NCBI GenBank assembly: GCA_001829505.1
Contig: MIBK01000244.1
Coordinates: 4,322 to 13,401 of the forward strand
DNA from: Spirochaetes bacterium RBG_16_67_19
GTDB lineage: Bacteria > Spirochaetota > Spirochaetia > SZUA-6 > DRHE01
DNA: 9,080 bases
Reading direction: 5' to 3'
Shown: piece by piece, positions 1 to 7,485 of the stretch
Position numbering within the stretch: the first letter of the stretch is position 1
Layout of the letters: each line of letters opens with the position of its first letter
Made by a program: the position numbers and the translations under genes
Notes under the pieces: generated by a model
The model's input: only the letters and a program-made list of their open reading frames with translations
Databases searched by the model: none
What the model was told of the DNA's origin: nothing

Positions 1-1153
1 CTCCGAACCAGTTTTCCCCCTGGATCAGGAAATAGATGGGCCATGGCGGCTTGGTCACTTCGATGCCGGCTACCGTCGGACCGCTCTGCAGGCCCCTGAT
101 GAAGGGAGCTTCCATGAATATGCTCTGCACCACCATGAAGATCGTGAGGGCCGTCGAGTAGATGACCGCCTTTCGCCAGCGCTTGACCACGACGACGTGG
201 ACCTTCTTCATCAATATGTGCAGCGCCAGGAATACGGCCATGATGAATACCGTGGCGATGATATGGAGGGTGGTCAGGCGTATCAGGGCCAGCTCGCCGG
301 TGAAGAAATCGGAGATGAGCTTTCCCAAAGGCACCAGGGTGAAGGAATACATCATGTGGGCGAAGCCTTCCAGGGCTTCCTGATCGCCTCTCATGAAACT
401 CCCCGAAAGGAACGCCACCCAGGCAATCGCGGCGGCCACCGCGCCGCTGAGCCAGATGAATTTCCGGTTCCCCAGGAAGGAACGGGTGGATATCGCTCTG
501 GCGGCATGGAGGATCATCAGCCAGATGAAAATTTCACTGGACCAGTTGTGAAGATTGCGGAAAAACGCCAGTACGGGACGGGTCGCCATATACTCGACGC
601 TCTGGTAGACCCCGGCCGAGGTCGGCATGTAGAAAAAGGTGATGATGATGCCTGAGGGGATTATCAGGCCGACCAGCATGAGGCCCGAGATCGTTCCCAG
701 CGTGTGCCAGTCCACGGCTTCCCGGAGTATCCTGCTGAAGGGTTCGAGCTTCTTGATTTTCAAGAAGGCCAGAAACACCACGATGAAGCTCAAGGCGAAG
801 AAAATCAGCCGCCCCTGATCGATGACGCCTTTTTTGTAGGCCTCCTCAGCCACTTTTTCCTGCCAGGCGTCCAGCTCATGCGCAGGGACGGGTTTCCGGG
901 TTTCGAGTCCGATATAGCCGATGCCAGGCTCGCCATGCCCCTCTTCGGTGACGGATTCGGAGGCATGGGCCGCAGGCTCATCGGCTTCAGCATGGTCCGG
1001 CTCGCTTTCCGCTTCCGCCATCTGGCCGGAATGTCCGGCACCAGCACCCTCGCGATCCGCCTCCTCCTTGTCACCGCCGGGTGCGCAGGCGTTCAGCATC
1101 AAGAACAGGGCCAGCAAGGCGGCAGGCAAGAGCCGGTTCCTTATTGTTGACAT
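1..1153 (-). CDS. Cytochrome b (b6-like) with lipoprotein-type N-terminus, 3' end cut by window edge
   Basis: The reading frame opens with ATG at 1153 and stays open for 384 codons to the left edge, so the C-terminus is missing. The start is fixed by AAGGAG five bases upstream, 13 bases after the preceding receiver gene. Residues 6-22 are a hydrophobic signal ending in a lipobox (L20-N-A-C23). Residues 24-95 are polar and rich in Glu, Ala and His (H41, H54, H63, H73). Residues 115-131 form an extra membrane helix followed by KIKK. The rest matches a cytochrome b core: two His pairs for two b hemes, H202/H216 (HX13H) and H297/H312 (HX14H, the spacing of b6 rather than mitochondrial b), a PLGKL...G....L.RLTTLH stretch between helices C and D, and a C-terminal PPWPIYFL...ENWFG that resembles the start of the subunit-IV-like half. 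The usual LPW before the Qo loop is replaced by FMR. It probably exchanges electrons with membrane quinol; its redox partner is not in view. Family call is strong, exact complex unknown. Confidence 0.88.
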   Translation of the reverse strand, partial: MSTIRNRLLPAALLALFLMLNACAPGGDKEEADREGAGAGHSGQMAEAESEPDHAEADEPAAHASESVTEEGHGEPGIGYIGLETRKPVPAHELDAWQEKVAEEAYKKGVIDQGRLIFFALSFIVVFLAFLKIKKLEPFSRILREAVDWHTLGTISGLMLVGLIIPSGIIITFFYMPTSAGVYQSVEYMATRPVLAFFRNLHNWSSEIFIWLMILHAARAISTRSFLGNRKFIWLSGAVAAAIAWVAFLSGSFMRGDQEALEGFAHMMYSFTLVPLGKLISDFFTGELALIRLTTLHIIATVFIMAVFLALHILMKKVHVVVVKRWRKAVIYSTALTIFMVVQSIFMEAPFIRGLQSGPTVAGIEVTKPPWPIYFLIQGENWFG

Positions 1154-1158
1154 AGCCG

Positions 1159-1164
1159 CTCCTT
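1159..1164 (-). promoter_or_regulatory. Shine-Dalgarno site of the cytochrome b gene
   Basis: AAGGAG on the minus strand, five bases before the ATG at 1153. It matters because it supports the lipoprotein-encoding start rather than an internal start nearer to the cytochrome b core. Confidence 0.7.
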
Positions 1165-1166
1165 GT

Positions 1167-1568
1167 TCATTGTCGCGAAGCCGTCCGGAGAAGCCTGTCG
1201 ACGCAGGCGAGCAGGACGGCGGGCGGGACGGGTTTCTCGAGGAAATCCTGAACCGGAATCCAATCCGGGTCGATATCGCGCGCTGAAAAATCCATTGGGA
1301 ACTCCTGATTGATCGAGGTCAGCAGGATGACGGGCAGATCCTTCAGGGCCGCCGTGCTGCGAAGCTGCCGGGCCAGATCGAAGCCGCCGGCCGGGTTCTC
1401 GGGGAATATCACGTCCAGGATCAACAGGTCCGGTTTGCTGCGGGTGAGCTCTTCCAGCGCCCCATCGATATCACCGCGCAGCCTCACCTGGTGCCCAGCG
1501 CCGGCCAGGATCAGCGACACATCCTCTGCCAGCTCCAGGTCATCGTCGATTATCGTGATTATTGCCAT
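1167..1568 (-). CDS. Stand-alone response-regulator receiver protein
   Basis: A 133-residue protein that is a single CheY-like receiver domain with no output domain. The acidic pocket is D8-D9-D10, the phospho-acceptor is D52 at the end of strand 3 (LLILDV), the switch Thr is T84 (ILLTS) and the conserved Lys is K112 (EKPV). A short insertion after D52 (FPENPAGGF) widens the beta3-alpha3 loop, as in a group of single-domain receivers. ATG at 1568 follows GGAGGAG at 1577-1583 and lies three bases beyond the kinase stop codon, so the two are almost certainly translated together and form a cognate pair. Without a DNA-binding domain it must act by protein contact or hand phosphate on in a relay; which of these cannot be told from sequence. 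Confidence 0.93.
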   Translation of the reverse strand: MAIITIIDDDLELAEDVSLILAGAGHQVRLRGDIDGALEELTRSKPDLLILDVIFPENPAGGFDLARQLRSTAALKDLPVILLTSINQEFPMDFSARDIDPDWIPVQDFLEKPVPPAVLLACVDRLLRTASRQ

Positions 1569-1571
1569 GTC

Positions 1572-2966
1572 TCAGGCTCCTCCCGTTGGAATGAACACCT
1601 CAATAGTCGTTCCCCGTTCGACCTCGCTTTCCACGCGTATCTTCATGCCGCCGGCACGGGCGATTTCGCGCACGATGGAGAGCCCCAGGCCGGTGGAATT
1701 GGCGTTGTGTTGGGCAGCGCTCTTGGTGCGGTAATACTCCTCGAAGATGTGCGGCAGGGACTCCTCCTTGATCCCGATGCCCCGATCCGAAACGGAAAAC
1801 ATCACCTGCTCGCCGGTTTTCGCGGCTTTCACCGTAACCTTACCGCCCTCGTACGAATAGGATACCGCGTTGGAGATGAGGTTGGAAACCAGAATCGACA
1901 GCCTTTCCCGATCCCCACTGATCATCAGGGATGGCACTTCTACAGTGAAGGAGATGCGCCGGCTTTCCGCTTTCTCGGCCAGCTCCTCCAGCGCTGCGGC
2001 TACCACCTGCCCAAGGTCCAGGGGCGAGGCCGGGGCCCGGCCGGCCCCGTGGGCCTTCAGATCGCCAAGCACCAGGATGTCGCGGATCCGCTCCCGCAGC
2101 GCCTGCGAGCGATGATCGATTTTCTCGATTATCGCCTGCACCTGCTCGGGGATCTTGTCCCAATGCAGGGATTTCAGGACCTGGATATTGCTCTCTATCC
2201 CCGCAAAGGGCGCCTTGAGGTCGTGGGTCGTCAGCAGGACCTGCCTGGTCTTTTCCTGATCCGCCTTCAAGAGCTGCTCGTTGGCCTGGCTGAGGATCCG
2301 GTCCTGCCTGCGGACGGCTTCCGAAAGGGAAGACACGAAATACCAGACGATGAACCACACGAAAACCGCCGAGCCGGCGAAAAGCGCTTTCAGGGTAACG
2401 CTGTCCTGGTCGGCGAAGAAGACCACCGCCAGAATTCCTGGACCTCTCCAGACTCCCGTCAACTCCAGGGCTACGGCCGCCAGATAGAAAACAGAGGCGA
2501 TGATCCAGACCAGCAGGCTCTCCCTTTGCGGAAAGAAGATGCAGGAAAGGGTGATGTGGAAAAGGTAAGTGAAGGCAATGAAGGTGTCCGTGCTGCCGAT
2601 CAGGTGCACCAGGAAGGTGACCGCCGCCAGGTCGATGAGGATCTGCAGCCAGACCACTTTCTTTATTCGCGGCAGGGGTGAAGCGGCCGTGAAACCCCTG
2701 GAGTAGAAATGGAAAAAGAGGTTCGCCGCGGTCAGGCCTCCCGCCAGCAGCCACAAGCCGCGGTGCGGGACCACCAGTCCGCTGGCGCGGAAAGCCTGGG
2801 AGAAGAGCCTGCCCGCCGCTCCGGCGGCGAGGAACAGGCCGATCACGATCCAGCGGACCTTGATGAACCAGGCGGAATTCCGGAACAACACCGGGCTTCC
2901 CAACCCCTGGGGAACAGGGAGCGCGGCGGGCTCGGCGCCTGCCGGGAGCAGCTCGAAGCTCTTCAT
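1572..2966 (-). CDS. Membrane sensor histidine kinase with six predicted transmembrane helices
   Basis: A 464-residue kinase. Six hydrophobic segments are visible, roughly 33-55, 68-88, 104-123, 126-145, 150-168 and 193-212, with no large periplasmic domain, so the signal is probably sensed in or at the membrane. A short coiled linker leads to the dimerisation/phospho-acceptor helix with H248 in HDLKAP. The catalytic domain has the N box (NLISNAVSY, N362 and N366), the G1 box DRGIGI (394-399), an F box near IFEEYY (407-412) and the G2 box GLGLSI (426-431). Only one cysteine, C142 in the fourth helix, was found. The overall plan (six helices then HisKA and HATPase) recalls RegB/PrrB redox kinases, but the RegB H-box sequence, redox Cys and GGXXNPF quinone motif are not present, so that is only an analogy. 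The start at 2966 lies three bases after the preceding stop and has only a weak Shine-Dalgarno (CTGAG), suggesting coupled translation. Partner is the receiver immediately downstream. Confidence 0.94.
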   Translation of the reverse strand: MKSFELLPAGAEPAALPVPQGLGSPVLFRNSAWFIKVRWIVIGLFLAAGAAGRLFSQAFRASGLVVPHRGLWLLAGGLTAANLFFHFYSRGFTAASPLPRIKKVVWLQILIDLAAVTFLVHLIGSTDTFIAFTYLFHITLSCIFFPQRESLLVWIIASVFYLAAVALELTGVWRGPGILAVVFFADQDSVTLKALFAGSAVFVWFIVWYFVSSLSEAVRRQDRILSQANEQLLKADQEKTRQVLLTTHDLKAPFAGIESNIQVLKSLHWDKIPEQVQAIIEKIDHRSQALRERIRDILVLGDLKAHGAGRAPASPLDLGQVVAAALEELAEKAESRRISFTVEVPSLMISGDRERLSILVSNLISNAVSYSYEGGKVTVKAAKTGEQVMFSVSDRGIGIKEESLPHIFEEYYRTKSAAQHNANSTGLGLSIVREIARAGGMKIRVESEVERGTTIEVFIPTGGA

Positions 2967-2969
2967 AGC

Positions 2970-3422
2970 TCAGAAATAGTCCATGGCGATCATCTTTTTG
3001 AGCATGACGATGTCGCGTTCCTCCACCCGTATCAGGCTTTCCAGGATTTCGCTGGCCGCAGGATGAAGCGGTTGCCGGAGAATCCGGCGGTAAAGGTCGA
3101 CCAGGGTAGTATCGTATTTCACGGCCGCCTCCAGTATATCCCTGCCCTTCACCCGGGCGGGAGGGATGGACATGAGCGGCAAGTCCTTCTCGGGTTGGAA
3201 CTCGACGTCGTGCTTGAGCTTGATCCTGCCCACCTGCTCGAGCGCGGAAGCGTCGAAGTTCCGCAGGGCTTCCTGGAGGTGGCGGCGGTGCCGGCTGAGA
3301 TAGTAGGCGAGCAGCCTCACCCCGTTGTCCGAGGACTCGTCCCGGATGGCCGCGTAGTATGCTCCGAGCCGTTCCTCGAACTCCCCGGCCCGCTTCAACA
3401 GTTCCGCGATGTCGACGATCAT
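2970..3422 (-). CDS. Small helical protein, ferritin-like/rubrerythrin-like fold, degenerate metal site
   Basis: A 150-residue soluble protein without signal peptide, membrane helix or cysteine. It reads as four amphipathic helices: about 5-30, 32-54, 94-116 and 121-146. Helix 1 has the E-(x)-Y spacing of ferritin-like proteins (EERLGAYY, E16/E17), helix 2 ends YLSRHRRH where an ExxH is usual (H45, H48), helix 3 has D104/D109, and helix 4 has VEERD (E134, E135, D137) where a second ExxH would lie. The fold assignment therefore rests on pattern only, and the di-iron site, if any, is altered. An excellent AGGAGGTG seven bases before ATG 3422 supports the start. It lies 21 bases after nqrF and three bases before the kinase, so it is co-expressed with both. 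Possible roles are iron handling for the Fe-rich Nqr complex or an input to the kinase; neither is shown. Gene is real; function is open. Confidence 0.6.
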   Translation of the reverse strand: MIVDIAELLKRAGEFEERLGAYYAAIRDESSDNGVRLLAYYLSRHRRHLQEALRNFDASALEQVGRIKLKHDVEFQPEKDLPLMSIPPARVKGRDILEAAVKYDTTLVDLYRRILRQPLHPAASEILESLIRVEERDIVMLKKMIAMDYF

Positions 3423-3443
3423 TGCTGGACACCTCCTGCCGGG

Positions 3444-4538
3444 CTAGAACTTGTCATAGAAAATGTCTTCCATCCGCAGCCCTTTGTTCATCAGGATTTC
3501 GGTGACCGCCTCGATCATGGGAGGGGGACCGCAGAGAAAGGCCTGTCGTTTGGAGTTGACCTCCAGGCGCCTGTCGGCGGAAAGGTGGATGAAGCCGGTA
3601 TCCCCCTGCCATTGCTCCTCGGCCGCCAGAGGGTCGGAGAGGGCATACACGACCTTGAAGCTCGGATGTTCCCGGGCCAGGGCCTGGAAGGTGTCCAGGT
3701 AAAAGACGTCCCTATTGGAGCGGCAGCCGAAGAACAGGTAGCAGCTGCGCTCGGGCCATTTCCGGTAGAGGGAATGGATGATGCTGTTGATTGGCGCCAT
3801 TCCGGCACCGCCGCCGACGCAGACCACCGCGACATTCGGGTCCTCGGACAGCTTGAAGTCGCCGTAGGGCCCGGTGAAAAACAGCTCCTGGCCTTCGCTC
3901 AGGGAGTGCAGGAAGGTGGAGGCGATTCCTCCCGGAACCAGGCGAACGACCAATTGGATCCTGTCGCTCTGGAAGATGGGCGAGGAGATGGAATAAGCCC
4001 GAAAGATCACCCCATCGGGGCTGGGGGCCTGAATCTGCACGTATTGCCCGGGACGGAAGCCGATCTGCGCGGGCTCGATCAGCTCGATGGTCAGCTCCTT
4101 GATATCGTGGGTGAGCGGGCGAACCCGGGAAAGCCGGCCCCGGAACTCCTTTACGCTCAGGTAGACTTCGGAGAACTGGATTTCCAGGTTCTGCTTGACC
4201 TTGACCTGGCAGGCCAGGCGCGTTCCGGCTCGCAGCTCGGCCCGGGACATGAAGGGAGTTTCCGTCGGCAGGATTGGCCCCCCGCCGCTGGAGACGGTCA
4301 CCTTGCAGTACCCACAGGAGCCTTTGCCGCCGCAGGCCGAGGGGATGAAGATCTTCTTGTCGTACAAGGCTTTCAGCAGGGTCCCGCCCCCCGGCAGCTC
4401 GAAGGCCGCCGCCCCGGCGTTCACCACGATCGTGCACGTGCCATAGTTGGCCAGGTATCTCCCCGCCACGATCAGCAGCAGGGAAAGGGCGACGAATATG
4501 CCCGTCATGACCGCCACGGACAGGATGATCATGCTCAT
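3444..4538 (-). CDS. nqrF: Na+-translocating NADH:quinone reductase subunit F (NADH dehydrogenase subunit)
   Basis: This subunit accepts electrons from cytoplasmic NADH and starts the Nqr electron chain. The 364 residues show, in order: one N-terminal membrane anchor (about 4-26); a plant-type [2Fe-2S] domain with C69, C75, C78 and C110 (CGGKGSCGYC then LAC); an FAD-binding beta barrel with RAYSIS (180-185) and GPYGDF (223-228); and an NADH domain with GGGAGMAPI (242-250) and LCGPPPMI (335-342). The C-terminus ends FYDKF. It is about 40 residues shorter than the roughly 405-410 residues usual for Vibrio-type NqrF. ATG 4538 is preceded by GAGGTGG and lies nine bases after the nqrE stop codon. 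The anchored [2Fe-2S]-FAD-NADH layout together with position after nqrE leaves little doubt against phenol or methane hydroxylase reductases, which share the soluble part. Confidence 0.96.
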   Translation of the reverse strand: MSMIILSVAVMTGIFVALSLLLIVAGRYLANYGTCTIVVNAGAAAFELPGGGTLLKALYDKKIFIPSACGGKGSCGYCKVTVSSGGGPILPTETPFMSRAELRAGTRLACQVKVKQNLEIQFSEVYLSVKEFRGRLSRVRPLTHDIKELTIELIEPAQIGFRPGQYVQIQAPSPDGVIFRAYSISSPIFQSDRIQLVVRLVPGGIASTFLHSLSEGQELFFTGPYGDFKLSEDPNVAVVCVGGGAGMAPINSIIHSLYRKWPERSCYLFFGCRSNRDVFYLDTFQALAREHPSFKVVYALSDPLAAEEQWQGDTGFIHLSADRRLEVNSKRQAFLCGPPPMIEAVTEILMNKGLRMEDIFYDKF

Positions 4539-4547
4539 CTGGCCACC

Positions 4548-5134
<587 letters not shown>

Positions 5135-5138
<4 letters not shown>

Positions 5139-5785
5139 TTCTCGGTCTCCCTGGGAACCGGCGGGTTTATCACGTTGAAAATCCAGATCAGCAGGCCCAG
5201 GGCGAAGAAAGCTCCCGGGGCCAGGACCAGCAGCTGGTTCTTCACGTACCAGGCAGACGAAAGCAGGGTGATGCCGAGGATCGATCCGGAACCCAACAGC
5301 TCGCGGAATATCCCCACGATCGCCAGCATCATGGCGTAGCCGGCGGCGTTGGCCGCGCCGTCCAGCAGGGAAAGCAGGGGCGGATTCTGGAGGGCGAACG
5401 CCTCGCCTCTGCCCATCACGATGCAGTTGGTGATGATCAATGCCACATACGGACCCAGTTGCCTGGAGATATCCCAATAGAAGCCCCGGAGGAACTGGTC
5501 GATGACGATCACGAAAGTGGACACCACGGCCATTTCCGCGATCATGCGGATCCGGTTGGGGATCAGCCTGCGCAGCAGCGAAAGGAACAGGTTGGAAAGC
5601 CCGGTGACGAAGATCAAGGCCGCCCCCATGACCAGCGCTTTGTCCACCCTGTTGGTCACCGCCAGGGTGGAGCATATCCCCAGGATCTGGCGGGTGATGG
5701 GGTTCGCGGTGTACAGCCCATCGCCGAGGGTTTTCTTCCATTTGGCGGCACTGGGTGCGGCGCTCACGGCGGTGCTACTGGACAT
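5135..5785 (-). CDS. nqrD: Na+-translocating NADH:quinone reductase subunit D
   Basis: Membrane subunit of 216 residues with six predicted helices, homologous to NqrE but inverted in the membrane. Iron-centre cysteines are recognisable at C38 (LGICSTLAVT) and C121 (ITNCIVMGR). The ITNCIVMGRGEAFA segment and the LGSGSILG loop are characteristic of NqrD rather than RnfE. The first 20 residues are an Ala/Ser-rich cytoplasmic tail before the first helix. ATG 5785 overlaps the end of nqrC by 11 bases and has GGAGGAG about ten bases upstream, inside nqrC. The 3' end overlaps nqrE by four bases. Confidence 0.96.
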
Positions 5786-6407
5786 AGTGCTGGCGCTCCT
5801 CCGCTATCGACCTGGCCAGGTTATTGAGCATCAACTCGACGCGCTGGGAAGTCATGGTCGCGCCGCTGATCCCGTCCACCTCGGCAGGGCCGGCCTGGCC
5901 GCCGGGTTTGAGCACCCGAAAGCCCGCCTGTCCGTCGGCGGAAGCGAGCTGCTTGTTTTCGAACTGCCGGCGGAACCAGTCGCTGGCGATTTCCCCGCCC
6001 AGCCCGGGGGTTTCCTCCTGCTGGTAGAAGCTGATCGACTTGATGGTGCGCAGATCCGGCTGCAGGGCGATCACCCCCTTGATGACTCCCCACAGTCCCA
6101 TGCCCGTGAAGGGCACGGCCACGGCCTGCGGCTTCGCGTCGCCGCCGGAGTCCGGATAATATTCGTAGAGGGTCAGCCGGCCCAGCGTCTTCACCCTCAC
6201 GTCGCGGGTGAACAGCTCGAGCAGCTCCTGGGAGTCGCGCAGTTCCTGAACCGGGGCCCCCAGCACCGCCAGGAAGTTGCGCAGCTCCTCCGCCTTCTCG
6301 TTGGCCTGGCGGTACGGGGCGGTGAAGAGGGTGGAGCCCGCCAGGAGCAGCGCGCAGATGACGGCCAGCACCGCGGAGAACAGGAGGATGCGGGAGCTAT
6401 CTTTCAT
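5775..6407 (-). CDS. nqrC: Na+-translocating NADH:quinone reductase subunit C (covalent FMN)
   Basis: A 210-residue protein with one N-terminal membrane helix (about 6-28) and a periplasmic FMN-binding domain. The flavinylation motif Dxx(S/T)GAT is intact as DGISGAT (178-184), so FMN is expected on T184 by a phosphoester bond made by the ApbE flavin transferase. The QQEETPGLGGEI stretch (129-140) is the conserved flavin-contact segment of this family. It is clearly shorter than the roughly 255 residues of Vibrio NqrC; the missing part is in the region between the anchor and the flavin domain. ATG 6407 is preceded by AGGAGGT about six bases upstream and overlaps the nqrB end by 11 bases. RnfG is the nearest alternative, but gene order and the flanking nqrB and nqrD settle it. 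Confidence 0.95.
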   Translation of the reverse strand: MKDSSRILLFSAVLAVICALLLAGSTLFTAPYRQANEKAEELRNFLAVLGAPVQELRDSQELLELFTRDVRVKTLGRLTLYEYYPDSGGDAKPQAVAVPFTGMGLWGVIKGVIALQPDLRTIKSISFYQQEETPGLGGEIASDWFRRQFENKQLASADGQAGFRVLKPGGQAGPAEVDGISGATMTSQRVELMLNNLARSIAEERQHYVQ

Positions 6408-7485
6408 TCGCGTACCTCCTGGACTTGAGCCGGATCACGATCTCGTCGATGAGCGGCGCGAAGATATTGCCCAGCAGGATGGCGAACATCACTCCTTCCA
6501 CGTATCCCGAAAAGCTGCGGATGAAGATCGCCGCCGCTCCGATCAGGAAGCCGAAAGCCCATTTGCCCGCGCGGGTGACCGGCCCGGACACGGGATCGGT
6601 AGCCATGAAGAAAGCGCCGAACAGCAGGCCGCCGCTGAGCAGGTGGAACCATACCGGGGGCACCGCCGCGGGCAGCAGCCCGTGCAGGATGGCGGTCAGC
6701 CCGACGAAGGAAGCCAGGACGGCCAGAACGGTGCGCCAGCTGGCTACACCGACCAGGATCAGGAACACCCCCCCCAGCAGGATCGCCAGCGCGGAGGTTT
6801 CCCCCGCGCTTCCAGCGGTACGCCCGACGAACAGCTCGAAGGCGCCGGTCAGCGCGCCGCTCTTGGCCAGGCCCAGGGGAGTCGCGGAGGTGAGCGCGTC
6901 CGGGACGCCAAGGCCGAATGGAGCAAGCAGGCGGCCCCAGGGCTGGGCCAGGGGCTGGACCCAGGTGGAGGTGAGAGCGGCGGGGTAGCCGATGGCCAGG
7001 AACACCCTGCCCACCAGGGCGGGATTGAAGAGGTTGCGGCCCGTGCCCCCGAAGATCTCCTTTCCGATCAACACCCCGAAGCTGACTCCGATAGCAACCA
7101 GCCACAGCGGGATGCCCGGGGGCAGGATCAGCGGGAAGATGAAACCGGTCACGAGGAAGCCCTCATTGATCTCTTCCTTGCGGATGACCGCGAAAAGCAC
7201 CTCCACCAGACCCCCGGCGGCGTAGGAGACCAGCAGCATGAGCAGGACCCGCCACCCGAAAAAGTAGACGGCCGCGGCGAAGCTGGGCAGGAGGGCCAGG
7301 ATCACCAGCGACATGTAGCGTTTGACGTCCAAGGGGTCGCGCCCGAAGGGTGGGTTCGGCGTTTTTTCCGCGGCCGCGAAAAGAAAATGGTCCAGGGCCT
7401 GAAAGATGGGCTTCAGGCGCGCCAGCCTGCCCCCCTCCTCGAAGGCCGGCCGCAGGTTCTCCAGAATCCCCTTTAGTCCTTTCAT
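6397..7485 (-). CDS. nqrB: Na+-translocating NADH:quinone reductase subunit B (membrane flavoprotein)
   Basis: The large membrane subunit, 362 residues with about nine to ten hydrophobic helices. It carries a covalent FMN, binds riboflavin and is central to Na+ translocation and quinone reduction. The flavinylation motif is DALTSAT (196-202), predicting FMN on T202; the fifth motif position is Ser where Gly is common. Further family signatures are GGTGRNLFNPALVGR (146-160), FFMATDPVSGP (292-302) and GYVEGVMFAILLGN (327-340). The soluble N-terminus (1-55) is present, but the protein is about 50 residues shorter than Vibrio NqrB (about 415). ATG 7485 overlaps the nqrA stop by four bases (ATGA), with a GGAG nine bases upstream. 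RnfD is the related alternative; the N-terminal extension and the neighbouring nqrA/nqrF favour NqrB. Confidence 0.96.
   Translation of the reverse strand: MKGLKGILENLRPAFEEGGRLARLKPIFQALDHFLFAAAEKTPNPPFGRDPLDVKRYMSLVILALLPSFAAAVYFFGWRVLLMLLVSYAAGGLVEVLFAVIRKEEINEGFLVTGFIFPLILPPGIPLWLVAIGVSFGVLIGKEIFGGTGRNLFNPALVGRVFLAIGYPAALTSTWVQPLAQPWGRLLAPFGLGVPDALTSATPLGLAKSGALTGAFELFVGRTAGSAGETSALAILLGGVFLILVGVASWRTVLAVLASFVGLTAILHGLLPAAVPPVWFHLLSGGLLFGAFFMATDPVSGPVTRAGKWAFGFLIGAAAIFIRSFSGYVEGVMFAILLGNIFAPLIDEIVIRLKSRRYANER

Noticed and set aside
1491..2681. Plus-strand open frame of 396 codons opposite the kinase
   Set aside because: Antisense shadow with no domain; the kinase motifs are unmistakable on the other strand.
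1840..3432. Minus-strand open frame of 530 codons overlapping kinase and ferritin-like gene
   Set aside because: Out-of-frame shadow rich in Arg, Gly and Pro; the overlapping frames give a textbook kinase and a helical protein with good ribosome sites.
6277..7476. Plus-strand open frame of 399 codons opposite nqrB
   Set aside because: Low-complexity polar translation, fully antisense to a confident membrane protein gene.
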